Part shown: one piece after another, positions 16,476-25,571 of the stretch
How positions within the stretch are numbered: position 1 is the stretch's first letter
Layout of the letters: every line of letters begins with the position of its first letter
Assembly (NCBI RefSeq): GCF_001620265.1
Contig: NZ_CP012661.1
Coordinates: forward strand, 3,950,501 to 4,014,500
Source of the DNA: Frigidibacter mobilis
GTDB lineage: Bacteria; Pseudomonadota; Alphaproteobacteria; Rhodobacterales; Rhodobacteraceae
Length of the DNA stretch: 64,000 bases
Direction: 5' to 3'
Position numbers and translations under genes: made by a program
Notes under the pieces: model-generated
What the model was told of the DNA's origin: nothing
Databases searched by the model: none
Seen by the model: the letters and a program-made list of their open reading frames with translations, nothing else

Positions 16476-17138
16476 ATGGACGACTGGACCGCATATTTCA
16501 AAGAAATGGATCAGCTTCCTGCGCCGATGCGCAAATTCCTTTTGCGCGACAGCCGAAAGCTGCAGTTCCCGGCGGGATCGCGCCTGTTCGGGCCGGGGCA
16601 GCCCGCCGGGCATCTGCTTTTGCTGATCTCCGGGAAGGTCAGGGTCACACAGGTTTCCGACACCGGGCGTGAGGTAATTCTCTATCGCGTCGGCGCGGGG
16701 GAGAGTTGCGTGCTGACCTCTGCATGCATGCTTGCTTATGATGATCTGGCGGCCGAAGGCCTGGCGGAAACCGATATCGAGGCCATCGGCATCTCGCGCG
16801 CCACCTTCGATGAAATGATGGCAAAGTCACCAGATTTCCGCGGTTTTGTCATGCGGGCCTGGTCGCGGCGGGTGACGGATCTCCTGTCGCTGATCGATGA
16901 TATCGCGTTTCAGCGCATCGACCTGCGGCTTGCCAACCGGCTGCTGGCGCTGGCCGAAGGCGATACCGTCCATGCCACGCATCAGCAACTTGCCGCCGAG
17001 CTCGGCTCGGCGCGCGAGGTGATCAGCCGGACATTATCCGAGTTTCAACGCCGGGGATGGATCGAGCAGGCCCGGGGCGAGGTTCGGCTGATCGACCGGC
17101 CCGCGCTGGAAAAACTGACGCGAGAGCCGGAACTGTAA
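16476..17138 (+). CDS. Crp/Fnr-family transcriptional regulator of the sulfur cluster
   Basis: 220-residue regulator with an N-terminal cyclic-nucleotide-like beta-barrel (about 25-130) and a C-terminal winged helix (about 165-205, HQQLAAELGSAREVISRTL). It lacks the Fnr N-terminal iron-sulfur cysteines. Two cysteines in the barrel, C78 and C84 in ESCVLTSACML, could serve as a thiol or persulfide switch (inference). It starts the plus-strand cluster ygaP-like/pmpA/pmpB/pdo and likely controls it. Confidence 0.85.
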   Translation: MDDWTAYFKEMDQLPAPMRKFLLRDSRKLQFPAGSRLFGPGQPAGHLLLLISGKVRVTQVSDTGREVILYRVGAGESCVLTSACMLAYDDLAAEGLAETDIEAIGISRATFDEMMAKSPDFRGFVMRAWSRRVTDLLSLIDDIAFQRIDLRLANRLLALAEGDTVHATHQQLAAELGSAREVISRTLSEFQRRGWIEQARGEVRLIDRPALEKLTREPEL

Positions 17139-17208
17139 CCAAGTCACCGACGGACCGCCGTGTCCGTGGTATGGACGGCCCCTATCAAGTTTTCCTAAGG
17201 GGCGCGCC

Positions 17209-17421
17209 ATGTTGAAGAATGTCGGATCGGTTGACCGAATCCTGAGGCTAGTTGCTGGTATCGTCGTTGCAGCGATTGCCTGGGTTTGGGGCGGAGGCTG
17301 GCCGGTACTTGGCCCCGTGCTGTGGGTCGTGGCGGCCATATTGATCCTGACCGCAGCCTTCGCCACCTGCCCGGCCTATCGCCTCTTCGGCCTGTCCACC
17401 TGCCCGCTGAAAAAGAAATGA
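17209..17421 (+). CDS. YgaP-like small membrane protein (DUF2892)
   Basis: 70-residue protein with two transmembrane helices (about 12-30 and 33-50). It starts with NVGSVDRILRLV and ends with ATCPAYRLFGLSTCP, the DUF2892 pattern seen in the membrane part of the rhodanese YgaP. Cys54 and Cys65 in the C-terminal tail are conserved in the family. Its stop overlaps the pmpA start (ATGA), so the genes are coupled. A role next to sulfur transport is inferred from position. Confidence 0.8.
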   Translation: MLKNVGSVDRILRLVAGIVVAAIAWVWGGGWPVLGPVLWVVAAILILTAAFATCPAYRLFGLSTCPLKKK

Positions 17422-17846
17422 CCAGCTTCACCCCCCTGACCTCTTTCGCGGGCGGCATGCTGATCGGGCTGGCGGCCGTTCTGCTGATGGCGTTTCACGG
17501 TCGCATCTTCGGTGCGACCGGCATTCTGTCCGGCCTGTTGCGCGGCGGCGACATGCGCGACTGGTCGCTGCGGGCGGCGCTGCTTGCGGGCATGGTGCTG
17601 GCCCCGGGGCTGGTGCTGCTCGTCACCGGCAACTGGCCCGCGCTGGACGTGCCGGTGTCGATGACCGCGATCATCGGAGGGGGGCTGCTGGTGGGACTCG
17701 GCGTCAGCTACGGCGGCGGCTGTACCTCGGGCCATGGCGTCTGCGGCAATGCCCGGTTTTCCCGCCGCTCGATCACCGCGACGCTCAGCTTCATGGCGAC
17801 TGCCTTCGTCACCGTCTATGTCACCCGTCACCTGATCGGAGGTTGA
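17418..17846 (+). CDS. pmpA: PmpA: YeeE/YedE-type sulfur transport half-protein
   Basis: 142-residue membrane protein with four hydrophobic segments. The motif GGGCTSGHGVCG carries the cysteines that YeeE-family transporters use to pass thiosulfate or sulfane sulfur through the membrane. Together with the adjacent pmpB it makes a full two-part transporter. The start at 17418 gives a 4-base overlap with the YgaP-like gene. Confidence 0.83.
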   Translation: MTSFTPLTSFAGGMLIGLAAVLLMAFHGRIFGATGILSGLLRGGDMRDWSLRAALLAGMVLAPGLVLLVTGNWPALDVPVSMTAIIGGGLLVGLGVSYGGGCTSGHGVCGNARFSRRSITATLSFMATAFVTVYVTRHLIGG

Positions 17847-17847
17847 G

Positions 17848-18282
17848 ATGCGCCTGCTTTCCGCCCTGCTCATCGGCCTGGTCTTCGGGATCGGCATTGC
17901 CACATCGGGCATGATCAACCCGGCCAAGGTTCTGAACTTCTTCGATATCGCCGGGACCTGGGACCCCAGCCTCGCCTTTGTCATGGGTGGCGCGCTTGCC
18001 GTCGCCATCCCGGGATACCGGCTGGTGCTTGCCCGCAAGGCCCCCCGGTTCGAGCCGAAATTCCAGCTTCCCGACACGAAACTGATCGACATGAAACTGG
18101 TTGCCGGCTCCGGCCTTTTCGGCATCGGCTGGGCGATTGCGGGCTTTTGCCCCGGCGCTGCCCTGCCCGCACTTGGCACGCTCCGCACCGAGGCGCTGGC
18201 CTTCGTTGCGTCAATGATCCTCGGCCTCTTCATCGCGCGCGGTCTGAAAGCCCTCGCTGCCCGCTCGCCCCAATCTGCCTGA
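17848..18282 (+). CDS. pmpB: PmpB: second YeeE/YedE-type half-protein
   Basis: 144-residue membrane protein with an N-terminal SGMINPAKVLNFFDI motif, typical of the second YeeE half, and GFCPGAALPA holding the conserved cysteine. It begins two bases after pmpA, and the pmpAB pair precedes the persulfide dioxygenase as in other Blh clusters. Likely acts with PmpA in moving sulfite, thiosulfate or sulfane sulfur; direction is unknown. Confidence 0.83.
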   Translation: MRLLSALLIGLVFGIGIATSGMINPAKVLNFFDIAGTWDPSLAFVMGGALAVAIPGYRLVLARKAPRFEPKFQLPDTKLIDMKLVAGSGLFGIGWAIAGFCPGAALPALGTLRTEALAFVASMILGLFIARGLKALAARSPQSA

Positions 18283-18323
18283 TCGGGCCGCCCGATCCGG
18301 CCATCTGATATTCGGAGGATAGC

Positions 18324-19208
18324 ATGTCCTGCAAAGCCGACCTCACCGTGAAACCCGAAGTCACGCCCTTCTTCGATCCGGCCACCAACACCATTTCCTA
18401 TGTGGTGAAGGATCCCGGATCTGACGCCTGCGCGGTGGTCGATTCCGTGATGGATATCGACTATGCCGCCGGTCGCATCAGCTACGAATCCGCCGATGCC
18501 ATCATCACCTTTGTCCGCGAACAGGGGCTGAAGGTCGAATGGCTGATCGAGACCCATGTCCATGCCGACCACCTGTCGGGCGCGCCCTATATCCAGGCGG
18601 CGCTTGGCGGCAGGATCGGCATTGGCAGCCAGATCACCGTGGTGCAGGAAACCTTCGGCAAGGTCTTCAACGAAGGCACCGAATTCCAGCGCGACGGCAG
18701 CCAGTTCGACCGGCTGTTCCATGACGGCGATACCTATCAGATCGGCGGAATGGCGGCTTGCGCCATCCACACCCCGGGCCATACCCCCGCCTGCATGACC
18801 CATGTGATGGGCGACGCGGCTTTCGTGGGCGACACGCTCTTCATGCCCGACGGCGGCTCGGCCCGCGCCGATTTCCCCGGAGGCGATGCCGGCACGCTTT
18901 ACGACAGCATCCAGAGGGTACTGGCTTTGCCGCGCGAGACCAGGCTCTTCATGTGCCATGACTATGGCCCCAATGGCCGTGACATCGCCTGGGAAACCAC
19001 CGTGGCCGAGCAGCAGGACCACAATATTCATGTCGGCAAAGGCCGCACGCGCGAAGAGTTCATCGCCATGCGCGAGGCACGCGATGCCACGCTGAAGATG
19101 CCGACGCTGATCATTCCCTCGCTTCAGGTCAATATGAAGGCAGGCGAACTGCCGCCCGAGGACGAGAGCGGCAAGCGGTTCCTCAAGGTGCCGCTCGGCG
19201 CATTGTAA
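18324..19208 (+). CDS. Persulfide dioxygenase (ETHE1/Blh-type metallo-beta-lactamase fold)
   Basis: 294-residue non-heme iron dioxygenase that converts glutathione persulfide to sulfite. The metal site begins with THVHADHLSG (HxHxDH), continues with HTPGHTP and the aspartate in FVGDTLF, and includes CHDYGPN. The C-terminal segment MPTLIIPSLQVNMKAGELPP is typical for the Blh subgroup. It is followed 13 bases later by a separate DUF442 gene. In the second copy at 24228-25571 the two activities are fused in the opposite order. Confidence 0.9.
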   Translation: MSCKADLTVKPEVTPFFDPATNTISYVVKDPGSDACAVVDSVMDIDYAAGRISYESADAIITFVREQGLKVEWLIETHVHADHLSGAPYIQAALGGRIGIGSQITVVQETFGKVFNEGTEFQRDGSQFDRLFHDGDTYQIGGMAACAIHTPGHTPACMTHVMGDAAFVGDTLFMPDGGSARADFPGGDAGTLYDSIQRVLALPRETRLFMCHDYGPNGRDIAWETTVAEQQDHNIHVGKGRTREEFIAMREARDATLKMPTLIIPSLQVNMKAGELPPEDESGKRFLKVPLGAL

Positions 19209-19221
19209 AGGGCGAGGTAGT

Positions 19222-19554
19222 ATGGATATCCAGAAACTCTCTCCGAGGCTCGGGATCTGCGGACAGGTCGAACTGTCGAATATCCCCGAGATCGTCCAGG
19301 CGGGCTATCGCCTCCTGGTCTGCAATCGCCCGGACGATGAAGAGCGTGGCCAGCCCGGCTTTACTGAGGTCGCCGAAGCAGCTCAGTCGGCAGGGCTGGC
19401 GACCCTGTATCTGCCCATCGCCGGACCTTCCGATTTCGCGCGTCAAGCCCCCGCCATGGCCGAGGCGATGCGAACAGCATCGGGGCCGGTCCTGGCCTAC
19501 TGCCGGTCCGGCGCCCGATCCTCGATGCTGTGTACCGCCGCCCTGGCCCCCTGA
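19222..19554 (+). CDS. DUF442 protein (Blh N-terminal phosphatase/sulfurtransferase-like domain)
   Basis: 110-residue protein with the tyrosine-phosphatase-like fold of DUF442. The P-loop is CRSGARS near residue 94, and the N-terminus carries the usual CGQVELSNIPEIVQAGYR pattern. In Blh fusions this domain acts as a sulfurtransferase feeding the dioxygenase. Here it stands alone, directly after the dioxygenase gene. It ends shortly after the P-loop helix, a little shorter than the fused version. Confidence 0.82.
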   Translation: MDIQKLSPRLGICGQVELSNIPEIVQAGYRLLVCNRPDDEERGQPGFTEVAEAAQSAGLATLYLPIAGPSDFARQAPAMAEAMRTASGPVLAYCRSGARSSMLCTAALAP

Positions 19555-19619
19555 CCTTGTTTCATCGCATGGCCCGTTCCTGAAGCCGCGCGATCCGCCT
19601 ATTGCTGAAAGCGGCCCCC

Positions 19620-21355
19620 ATGCGCCTGTCCCTGACCCGCCATCTGCCCATCCTCGACTGGGGGCGGCGCTATTCGAAATCAGACCTGTCGTCCGACCTA
19701 ACGGCGGCGGTGATCGTCACTATCATGCTGGTGCCGCAATCGCTGGCCTATGCGATGCTGGCAGGCCTGCCCCCGAGGCGGGGATCTATGCCTCGGTTCT
19801 GCCGATCGTGCTTTATGCGATCTTCGGCACCAGCCGCGCGCTGGCCGTCGGGCCGGTGGCCGTGGTGTCACTGATGACCGCTTCGGCCGTGGGTCAGGTG
19901 GCGGAAAGCGGCACGGCGGGCTATGCGGTGGCCGCGCTGACGCTGGCGCTGCTGTCGGGGGCGATGCTGATCGGTCTGGGCCTGCTGCGCTTCGGTTTTC
20001 TGGCCAACTTCCTGTCGCATCCGGTGATTGCGGGGTTCATCATCGCCTCGGGCCTGCTGATCGCCGCCGGGCAGGCGCGGCATATCCTCGGCATCGCGGG
20101 TGGTGGTGACACACTGCCGGAAATCCTGCATCGGCTCTGGCAGCATCTGGCGGAGACGAACTGGCAAACGCTGGTGATCGGCCTTGCCTCCACCGTCTTT
20201 CTGGTCTGGGTGCGCAAGGGAATGAAGCCCGCGATGAAGCGGCTTGGGGCAAGTGACGGGCTGGCATCACTGCTGACCCGTGCCGGGCCGGTCTTTGCGA
20301 TCATCGCGACAACCGTGACGGTCAGGGCGTTTGGCTTGCATGAACAGGGCGTCGCCATCGTGGGTAGCATCCCGCAAGGATTGCCGCCCTTCACCCTGCC
20401 CGATCTGTCGCCCGGGCTGATTGGAACGCTGGCCCTGCCCGCCGCCCTGATCTCGGTCATCGGCTTTGTCGAAAGCGTTTCGGTCGCGCAGACCCTTGCT
20501 GCAAAAAAACGCCAGCGCATCGACCCGGATCAGGAACTGATCGGCCTTGGCGCCGCCAATGTCGGTGCGGCTTTCTCAGGCGGCTTTCCGGTGACGGGGG
20601 GCTTTGCGCGATCAGTCGTGAATTATGACGCGGGTGCCGCCACCCCTGCTGCGGGCGCCTTCACGGCCATCGGGCTGGCACTGGCTGCGCTGACCCTGAC
20701 GCCGCTGCTTTATTTCCTGCCCCAGGCCACGCTGGCGGCCACGATCATCGTCGCCGTCCTGAGTCTTGTGGATCCGGCGATCCTGCGCCGCACCTGGGCC
20801 TATTCGCGGCGCGATTTCGCAAGCGTTGTGGTGACCGTCCTTTCCACGCTTGTGTTCGGAGTCGAGGCCGGGGTCTCGACCGGCGTCGCGCTGTCCCTGC
20901 TGTTGCACGTCCTGAACACCGCCCGCCCGCATGTGGCCGAGGTCGGCCTCGTGCCCGGCAGCCAGCATTTCCGCAATGTGCTGCGCCACAAGGTCGAGAC
21001 CCTGCCGGGCGTGCTGATGCTACGGGTGGATGAGAGCCTTTATTTCGCCAATGCTCGCGCCATCGAGACGCTGGTGCTGGATCGCCTGGCAGCCGACCCC
21101 GCCATTCGCGACGTGGTGCTGATGTGTTCGGCGGTGAATGTGATCGACTTTTCCGCGCTGGAATCCCTTGAGGCGCTGGCCACGGAACTGGCCGCGCAGA
21201 AGGTCCGCCTGCATCTGTCGGAAGTGAAGGGCCCGGTCATGGACCGGCTCAAGACCACACATTTTCTGCGCGATCTGAACGGCGAAGTCTTCCTGTCGCA
21301 ATACGACGCCTGGAAGAGCCTGGCCGCGACAGGCCCCACTGCGAAGGCCGGGTAA
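19620..21355 (+). pseudogene. SulP-family anion transporter, interrupted by one frameshift
   Basis: About 578 residues when two frames are joined. The first frame from ATG 19620 contains the SulP signature start (DLTAAVIVTIMLVPQSLAYA). The second continues PEAGIYASVLPIVLYAIFG through about 12 helices to a C-terminal STAS domain (VLMLRVDESLYFANA..). The break is at a five-C run, 19770-19774; a sixth C would restore LPPEAGIYA. SulP proteins carry sulfate or other anions; next to persulfide oxidation, sulfate or sulfite movement is plausible. A sequencing deletion is likely. Confidence 0.85.
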
Positions 21356-21422
21356 ACACACTGGATAGCCTAGTCGGCCATCGCAAACCTCCATTGTCAC
21401 CAACGAGAGAAGGACCGAACCC

Positions 21423-21857
21423 ATGAAAACGACCCTCCTTGCCGCCACCCTGGCTCTCACCACCGCAGGCGCGGCCCAGGCTGACGAGCCGCGCAAACTG
21501 GTGACGATCCTGACCGCGCCCGAGGCCCAGACCCAGCTTATGGCGATGGTTCTGACCATGAATGCCGTGGCGCAGGGCGCCGAGGCTAAAATACTGCTTT
21601 GCGGCCCTGCCGGCGATATTGCGCTGCAAGCAGCCCCGGAAACCGCGACGGCAGGCCAAGCCCCGAAAGGCGCAAGCCCGCAAGGCCTTCTGAAGACGAT
21701 GATCGTGGAAAACGGCGTGCAGGTGCAGGTTTGCGCGATCTATTTGCCCGGCATGGGTGTCGGCCCGGAAGTTCTCATCGACGGCGTGACCGCTGCGGCA
21801 CCCGACGCCATGGCGAAGGAACTGATCGACGACGACACGACGGTCATGAGCTTTTGA
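21423..21857 (+). CDS. Exported DsrE-like protein
   Basis: 144-residue protein with a clear signal peptide (1-20, ending AQA) and a DsrE-fold body: VLTMNAVAQGAEAKILLCGPAGD, then VCAIYLPGMGV. Two cysteines, in ILLCGP and VCAIY, may carry sulfane sulfur in the periplasm. It is followed after 9 bases by an exported rhodanese, so the two probably work together. Confidence 0.78.
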   Translation: MKTTLLAATLALTTAGAAQADEPRKLVTILTAPEAQTQLMAMVLTMNAVAQGAEAKILLCGPAGDIALQAAPETATAGQAPKGASPQGLLKTMIVENGVQVQVCAIYLPGMGVGPEVLIDGVTAAAPDAMAKELIDDDTTVMSF

Positions 21858-21866
21858 TCCGGAACC

Positions 21867-22445
21867 ATGAATATGAAACAGGTCCTGCCCGCCCTTGCTC
21901 TCGCCATCATGCTTCCCTTCGTCGCCCAGGCCCAGGAAAGCGATTCCTACAGCGAAACGAAACTCGGCCTTTACGCGACTGCGACAGAAGCCCATGCCAT
22001 GATGGAGGCCGATCCTCGCGCGATCCTGATCGATGTCCGCGACCCGTCCGAACTGATGTTCACCGGCGCCGCCGAAGGACTGGACATCCATGTGCCGTGG
22101 ATGGTGTTCGACCGTGCGGAATTCAGCGCCGAAAAGGGCGTCTGGCCGATGAAGCGCAACGAAGGGTTCGAGGCCAGCGTAAAGGCCCGTCTAGATGCCC
22201 TTGGCGTGACACCAGAGGATACCATCATCGTGATGTGCCGCTCGGGTTCGTCGCGCAGCGCGCCTGCGGCGGATGTGATCAATGCAATGGGCTATACCAA
22301 AGTCTGGTCCGTTACCGATGGCTTTGAAGGCGGCACGCTCAAGGAAGGCGCGTCAAAAGGTGTGCGGGCCGTGGACGGCTGGCGCAACTCCGGACTTCCA
22401 TGGAGCTATAAGGTAGATCCCGATATCGCCTGGACGCAGGAATAG
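21867..22445 (+). CDS. Exported rhodanese-like sulfurtransferase
   Basis: 192-residue periplasmic rhodanese. A signal peptide (to about residue 23, ending AQA) precedes one rhodanese domain. It has ILIDVRDPSEL and the active-site loop MCRSGSSRS with the catalytic cysteine. It is last of the plus-strand sulfur cluster and is closed by a strong hairpin at 22462. Predicted to move sulfane sulfur between periplasmic carriers, possibly from SQR-made persulfide. Confidence 0.85.
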   Translation: MNMKQVLPALALAIMLPFVAQAQESDSYSETKLGLYATATEAHAMMEADPRAILIDVRDPSELMFTGAAEGLDIHVPWMVFDRAEFSAEKGVWPMKRNEGFEASVKARLDALGVTPEDTIIVMCRSGSSRSAPAADVINAMGYTKVWSVTDGFEGGTLKEGASKGVRAVDGWRNSGLPWSYKVDPDIAWTQE

Positions 22446-22461
22446 ATCTTCGCTTAACCAT

Positions 22462-22500
22462 GCTGCGGCACTGTGTCGCCAAAGACACCCGTGCCGCAGC
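22462..22500. terminator. Strong bidirectional hairpin terminator
   Basis: A perfect 10-base outer stem (22462-22471 with 22491-22500), a 1/2-base internal loop, a 5-base inner stem GTGTC/GACAC and a GCCAAA loop. It sits between the rhodanese stop and the convergent OxyR-like stop and could end transcription from both sides. Confidence 0.75.
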
Positions 22501-22519
22501 ACCCGCGACAGCAGGAATT

Positions 22520-23422
22520 TCAGGCTGCGGCCGTTTCCTCGCGCACATCGCGAAGCAGAGCCGCCATCTGCCGGAAGACCGCTGTATGCGGCGATCCAGG
22601 ACGCCAGGCCAGCACCACCTGGCGCGGACATGCGCCGGGCAGCGGCAAGAGTGCGACACCATGCCCCCGCGTCGCCCCGGCATCCACCGCCAGCTGAGGC
22701 AAAAGCGTGATGCCCAGCCCCTCCTCGACCATCGAAACAAGGGTCGGCAGGCTGGTCGCGGCAAATGTTTCATCGGCGTGGAGCGCGATCCCCGGAAAAG
22801 CCGAGAGCGCGTGGCGCTGCAGACAATGGCCCCGTTCAAGCAGCAACAGCGGTGTGCGGGACAGATCTTCAGGCTCTGCCTGCCCCTTGGTCGCCAGCGC
22901 ATGTTTCTCGCTGACAGCCAGTTGGTATCCATCCTGAAACAACGGCTCAACTACCGCATCGCCAAGATCATGGGGAAGCGCGACCAGAATCAGGTCAAGC
23001 CGTCCCTCGGCCAGCCCGGCGGCAAGGCTGTCGGTCAGTTCCTCACGCAGGAATATCCGCAGATCAGGCCAGCGACGGCGGATCGCGGGCAAGGCGCGGG
23101 GCAGCAGGAATGGCCCCAGCGTCGGGATCGCCCCCAGCCGTACCTCGCCCTGAAAGGCGCCGCTGTGCTGGCGCGCCGCAGCCTCGATATCCTTGACCTC
23201 GGCCAGTATCCGGCGGGCACGCGCAGCAATATCTTCGCCCGCCGGGGTCAGCATGACCGATTGCCGTGTGCGCTCGGCCAGCACAACACCAAGGCGCCCC
23301 TCAAGTTCTTTCAACCCGGTCGAAAGCGTCGGCTGCGTCACGTTGCAGACCTCGGCCGCGCGCGAGAAGTTCAGCGTATCGGCAAGCGCAGTCAGAAAGC
23401 GAAGCTGGCGAAGGCTGGGCAT
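22520..23422 (-). CDS. OxyR-like LysR-type regulator, one conserved redox cysteine
   Basis: 300-residue LysR regulator with an N-terminal winged helix (1-60, LRQLRFLTALADTLNFSRAAEV) and an OxyR-type sensor domain. The peroxidatic position is present as RGHC at 197-200, but the position of the second OxyR cysteine (C208 in E. coli) is Phe209. Sensing may therefore use a mixed disulfide or persulfide. Divergent from a 1-Cys peroxiredoxin gene across a 104-base AT-rich gap, its probable target. Confidence 0.87.
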   Translation of the reverse strand: MPSLRQLRFLTALADTLNFSRAAEVCNVTQPTLSTGLKELEGRLGVVLAERTRQSVMLTPAGEDIAARARRILAEVKDIEAAARQHSGAFQGEVRLGAIPTLGPFLLPRALPAIRRRWPDLRIFLREELTDSLAAGLAEGRLDLILVALPHDLGDAVVEPLFQDGYQLAVSEKHALATKGQAEPEDLSRTPLLLLERGHCLQRHALSAFPGIALHADETFAATSLPTLVSMVEEGLGITLLPQLAVDAGATRGHGVALLPLPGACPRQVVLAWRPGSPHTAVFRQMAALLRDVREETAAA

Positions 23423-23526
23423 GTTATTGAAAATCCCGATTACGCTTAGTCATATAATTAATTTCATATATATGCGCAAACCTCTTACCTCTTGGTCATC
23501 GCAAACACGAACCCAGAGGTTTCCAG
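23423..23526. promoter_or_regulatory. AT-rich divergent promoter region, oxyR-like / peroxiredoxin
   Basis: This gap is markedly AT-rich against the surrounding sequence (TATAATTAAT, CATATATATG) and separates two divergent starts. The self-complementary CATATATATG and T-N11-A pairs are compatible with a LysR binding site; no exact OxyR consensus is assigned. Confidence 0.5.
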
Positions 23527-24165
23527 ATGACCGACGCCCCCGCCCTGCCGCGGCTGAATGAACCGGCCCCCGATTTCGACGCGCCGACCACCCATGGCCG
23601 CAAGAAGCTGGCCGATTTCCGCGGGAAATGGCTGGTGTTGTTCTCGCACCCGGCGGATTTCACCCCGGTCTGCACCACCGAATTCATCGGCTTCGCAAAA
23701 TTGCAGGAACAGTTCGCCGCGATCGACACGCAGCTGATCGGCCTGTCGATCGACAGCACCCACTCGCACATCGCCTGGACGCGCAACATCAAGCAGAATT
23801 TCGGCACCGAGATCGGCTTTCCGATCATCGCCGATCTCAGCATGAAGGTCGCCCATGACTATGGCATGATCATGCCGGGCGCTTCGGACACGGCTGCGGT
23901 GCGGGCCACATTCGTGATCGACCCTGAGGGCGTGCTGCGTGCGATGCTCTACTATCCGATGAATGCGGGCCGGTCTGTGGCGGAAATCCATCGCCTCGTC
24001 GTCGCCCTGCAGACGGCCGACACCAATGCCTGCGCCATGCCCGAAGCCTGGGTACCCGGCCAGCCGGTCATCGTGCCGCCCCCGAAAACCCCGGAAGAGG
24101 CCGAAGCGCGCGCCGCCGAGGGTTACAATACGGTCGACTGGTATTTCTCGACCCGCACTCTCTGA
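23527..24165 (+). CDS. 1-Cys peroxiredoxin (Prx6 type)
   Basis: 212-residue peroxidase that reduces peroxides and probably persulfides through Cys49 in FTPVCTTEF. The long Prx6 C-terminal domain is present, with MPEAWVPGQPVIVPPP and a final NTVDWYFSTRTL. No resolving cysteine appears in the usual position. Preceded by AGAGG about 7 bases before the ATG. Divergent from the OxyR-like regulator; the fused Blh gene follows on the same strand. Confidence 0.92.
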   Translation: MTDAPALPRLNEPAPDFDAPTTHGRKKLADFRGKWLVLFSHPADFTPVCTTEFIGFAKLQEQFAAIDTQLIGLSIDSTHSHIAWTRNIKQNFGTEIGFPIIADLSMKVAHDYGMIMPGASDTAAVRATFVIDPEGVLRAMLYYPMNAGRSVAEIHRLVVALQTADTNACAMPEAWVPGQPVIVPPPKTPEEAEARAAEGYNTVDWYFSTRTL

Positions 24166-24227
24166 ACATCAAGGCAGGGGTATCATGCCCCTTCCCTACC
24201 TGATCTGCGCTGCGAAAGTCCGCCTTC

Positions 24228-25571
24228 ATGATACCGATCCGTATCACAGACAGCTTCTTCATCACCGGCCAGATCCGGGCTGCGGATATGCCCCAGCTTG
24301 CCGCGATGGGGTTTGTGGCCATTCTCAACAACCGCCCCGATGGCGAGGAAGCCGACCAGCCCGATCATGAAACCATGCGCCAGGCGGCGGCGGCCGTCGG
24401 CATGGGTTATCTCTGGCTGCCGGTGACCGGCTCCACGATCAACGGCGAGGTGGCGGAGACGTTTCGCTCCATGCTCGACGCCGCTTCGGGACCGGTCCTC
24501 GCGCATTGCCGCTCCGGCGCTCGGTCCTTCACCCTTTGGGCCATCGGCGAGGTGCTGGTCGGTCGGATGAACTCCGAAGACCTGGCCGGGTTCGCGCTGG
24601 CAAGGGGATGCGATGCAAGCGCAGCGCTGAACTGGCTCTCGCATGATGCCCAGGCAAGGGGCCAAACTCTTCTACGAAAGGAACCTCAGATGTCCAGCAA
24701 ACCCGAAGTCACCGGTTTCTTCGATCCGCGCACCTGGTCAGTGCAATATGTTGTAGCCGACCCTGCCACGAAAGACTGCGCGATCATCGACCCGGTCTAT
24801 GACTACGACGAAAAATCAGGCCAGACCGGAACGCAACACGCCGACGAGATCCTGCGCTTCGTCTCTGACAAAGGCTATCGCGTGCAATGGATTCTCGACA
24901 CCCACCCCCATGCCGATCATTTTTCTGCCGCGCATTACCTGAAGGAAAAGACCGGCGCGCCTACGGCCATCGGCGAAAAGGTGGTCGAGGTGCAGAAGCT
25001 ATGGAAAGGCTTCTACAACTGGCCGGATTTCCCCGAGGACGGTCGCCAGTGGGACAGGCTCTTTGCCGATGGCGATACGTTCATGGTCGGGACGATTCCC
25101 GCGCGTGTCATGTTCTCGCCCGGACATACGTTGGCCTCGATCACTTATGTGATCGGCGACGCCGCATTTGTTCATGATACGCTGTTCCAGCCTGACAGCG
25201 GCACGGCACGGGCCGATTTTCCCGGTGGAAATGCGAAGGTCCTGTGGGACTCGATCCAGGCGATCCTCGCATTGCCTGACGAAACCCGCATCTTCACTGG
25301 TCATGACTATCAACCCGGCGGACGGGAACCACAGTGGGAGTCGACCGTGGCCGAACAGAAGGCCGGGAATATCCACATCGCGAAATACCGGACCGAGGCG
25401 GAATTCGTCACCGCGCGCGATGCCCGCGATGCAACCCTGCCGATGCCGAAGCTGATCCTGCATGCCTTGCAGGTGAACATGAACGGTGGCCGATTGCCCG
25501 AACCGGAGTCCAATGGCAGGCGATATATCAAGCTGCCGCTCGACGTGCTGACCGGCGCGGATTGGGGGTAG
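24228..25571 (+). CDS. blh: Blh: fused DUF442 sulfurtransferase-like domain and persulfide dioxygenase
   Basis: 447-residue bifunctional protein. Residues 1-150 are a DUF442 domain with P-loop HCRSGARS (93-100). Residues 155-447 are an ETHE1-like metallo-beta-lactamase with THPHADH, FSPGHT and GHDYQPGG. It should transfer sulfane sulfur and oxidise persulfide to sulfite in the cytosol. This is the usual Blh order, whereas the neighbouring cluster has the two parts as separate genes in reverse order. Likely co-transcribed with the peroxiredoxin. Confidence 0.92.
   Translation: MIPIRITDSFFITGQIRAADMPQLAAMGFVAILNNRPDGEEADQPDHETMRQAAAAVGMGYLWLPVTGSTINGEVAETFRSMLDAASGPVLAHCRSGARSFTLWAIGEVLVGRMNSEDLAGFALARGCDASAALNWLSHDAQARGQTLLRKEPQMSSKPEVTGFFDPRTWSVQYVVADPATKDCAIIDPVYDYDEKSGQTGTQHADEILRFVSDKGYRVQWILDTHPHADHFSAAHYLKEKTGAPTAIGEKVVEVQKLWKGFYNWPDFPEDGRQWDRLFADGDTFMVGTIPARVMFSPGHTLASITYVIGDAAFVHDTLFQPDSGTARADFPGGNAKVLWDSIQAILALPDETRIFTGHDYQPGGREPQWESTVAEQKAGNIHIAKYRTEAEFVTARDARDATLPMPKLILHALQVNMNGGRLPEPESNGRRYIKLPLDVLTGADWG

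Noticed and set aside
17376..19031. Long minus-strand reading frame opposite pmpAB and the persulfide dioxygenase
   Set aside because: It is antisense to well-supported genes, shows no domain, and is expected in GC-rich sequence.
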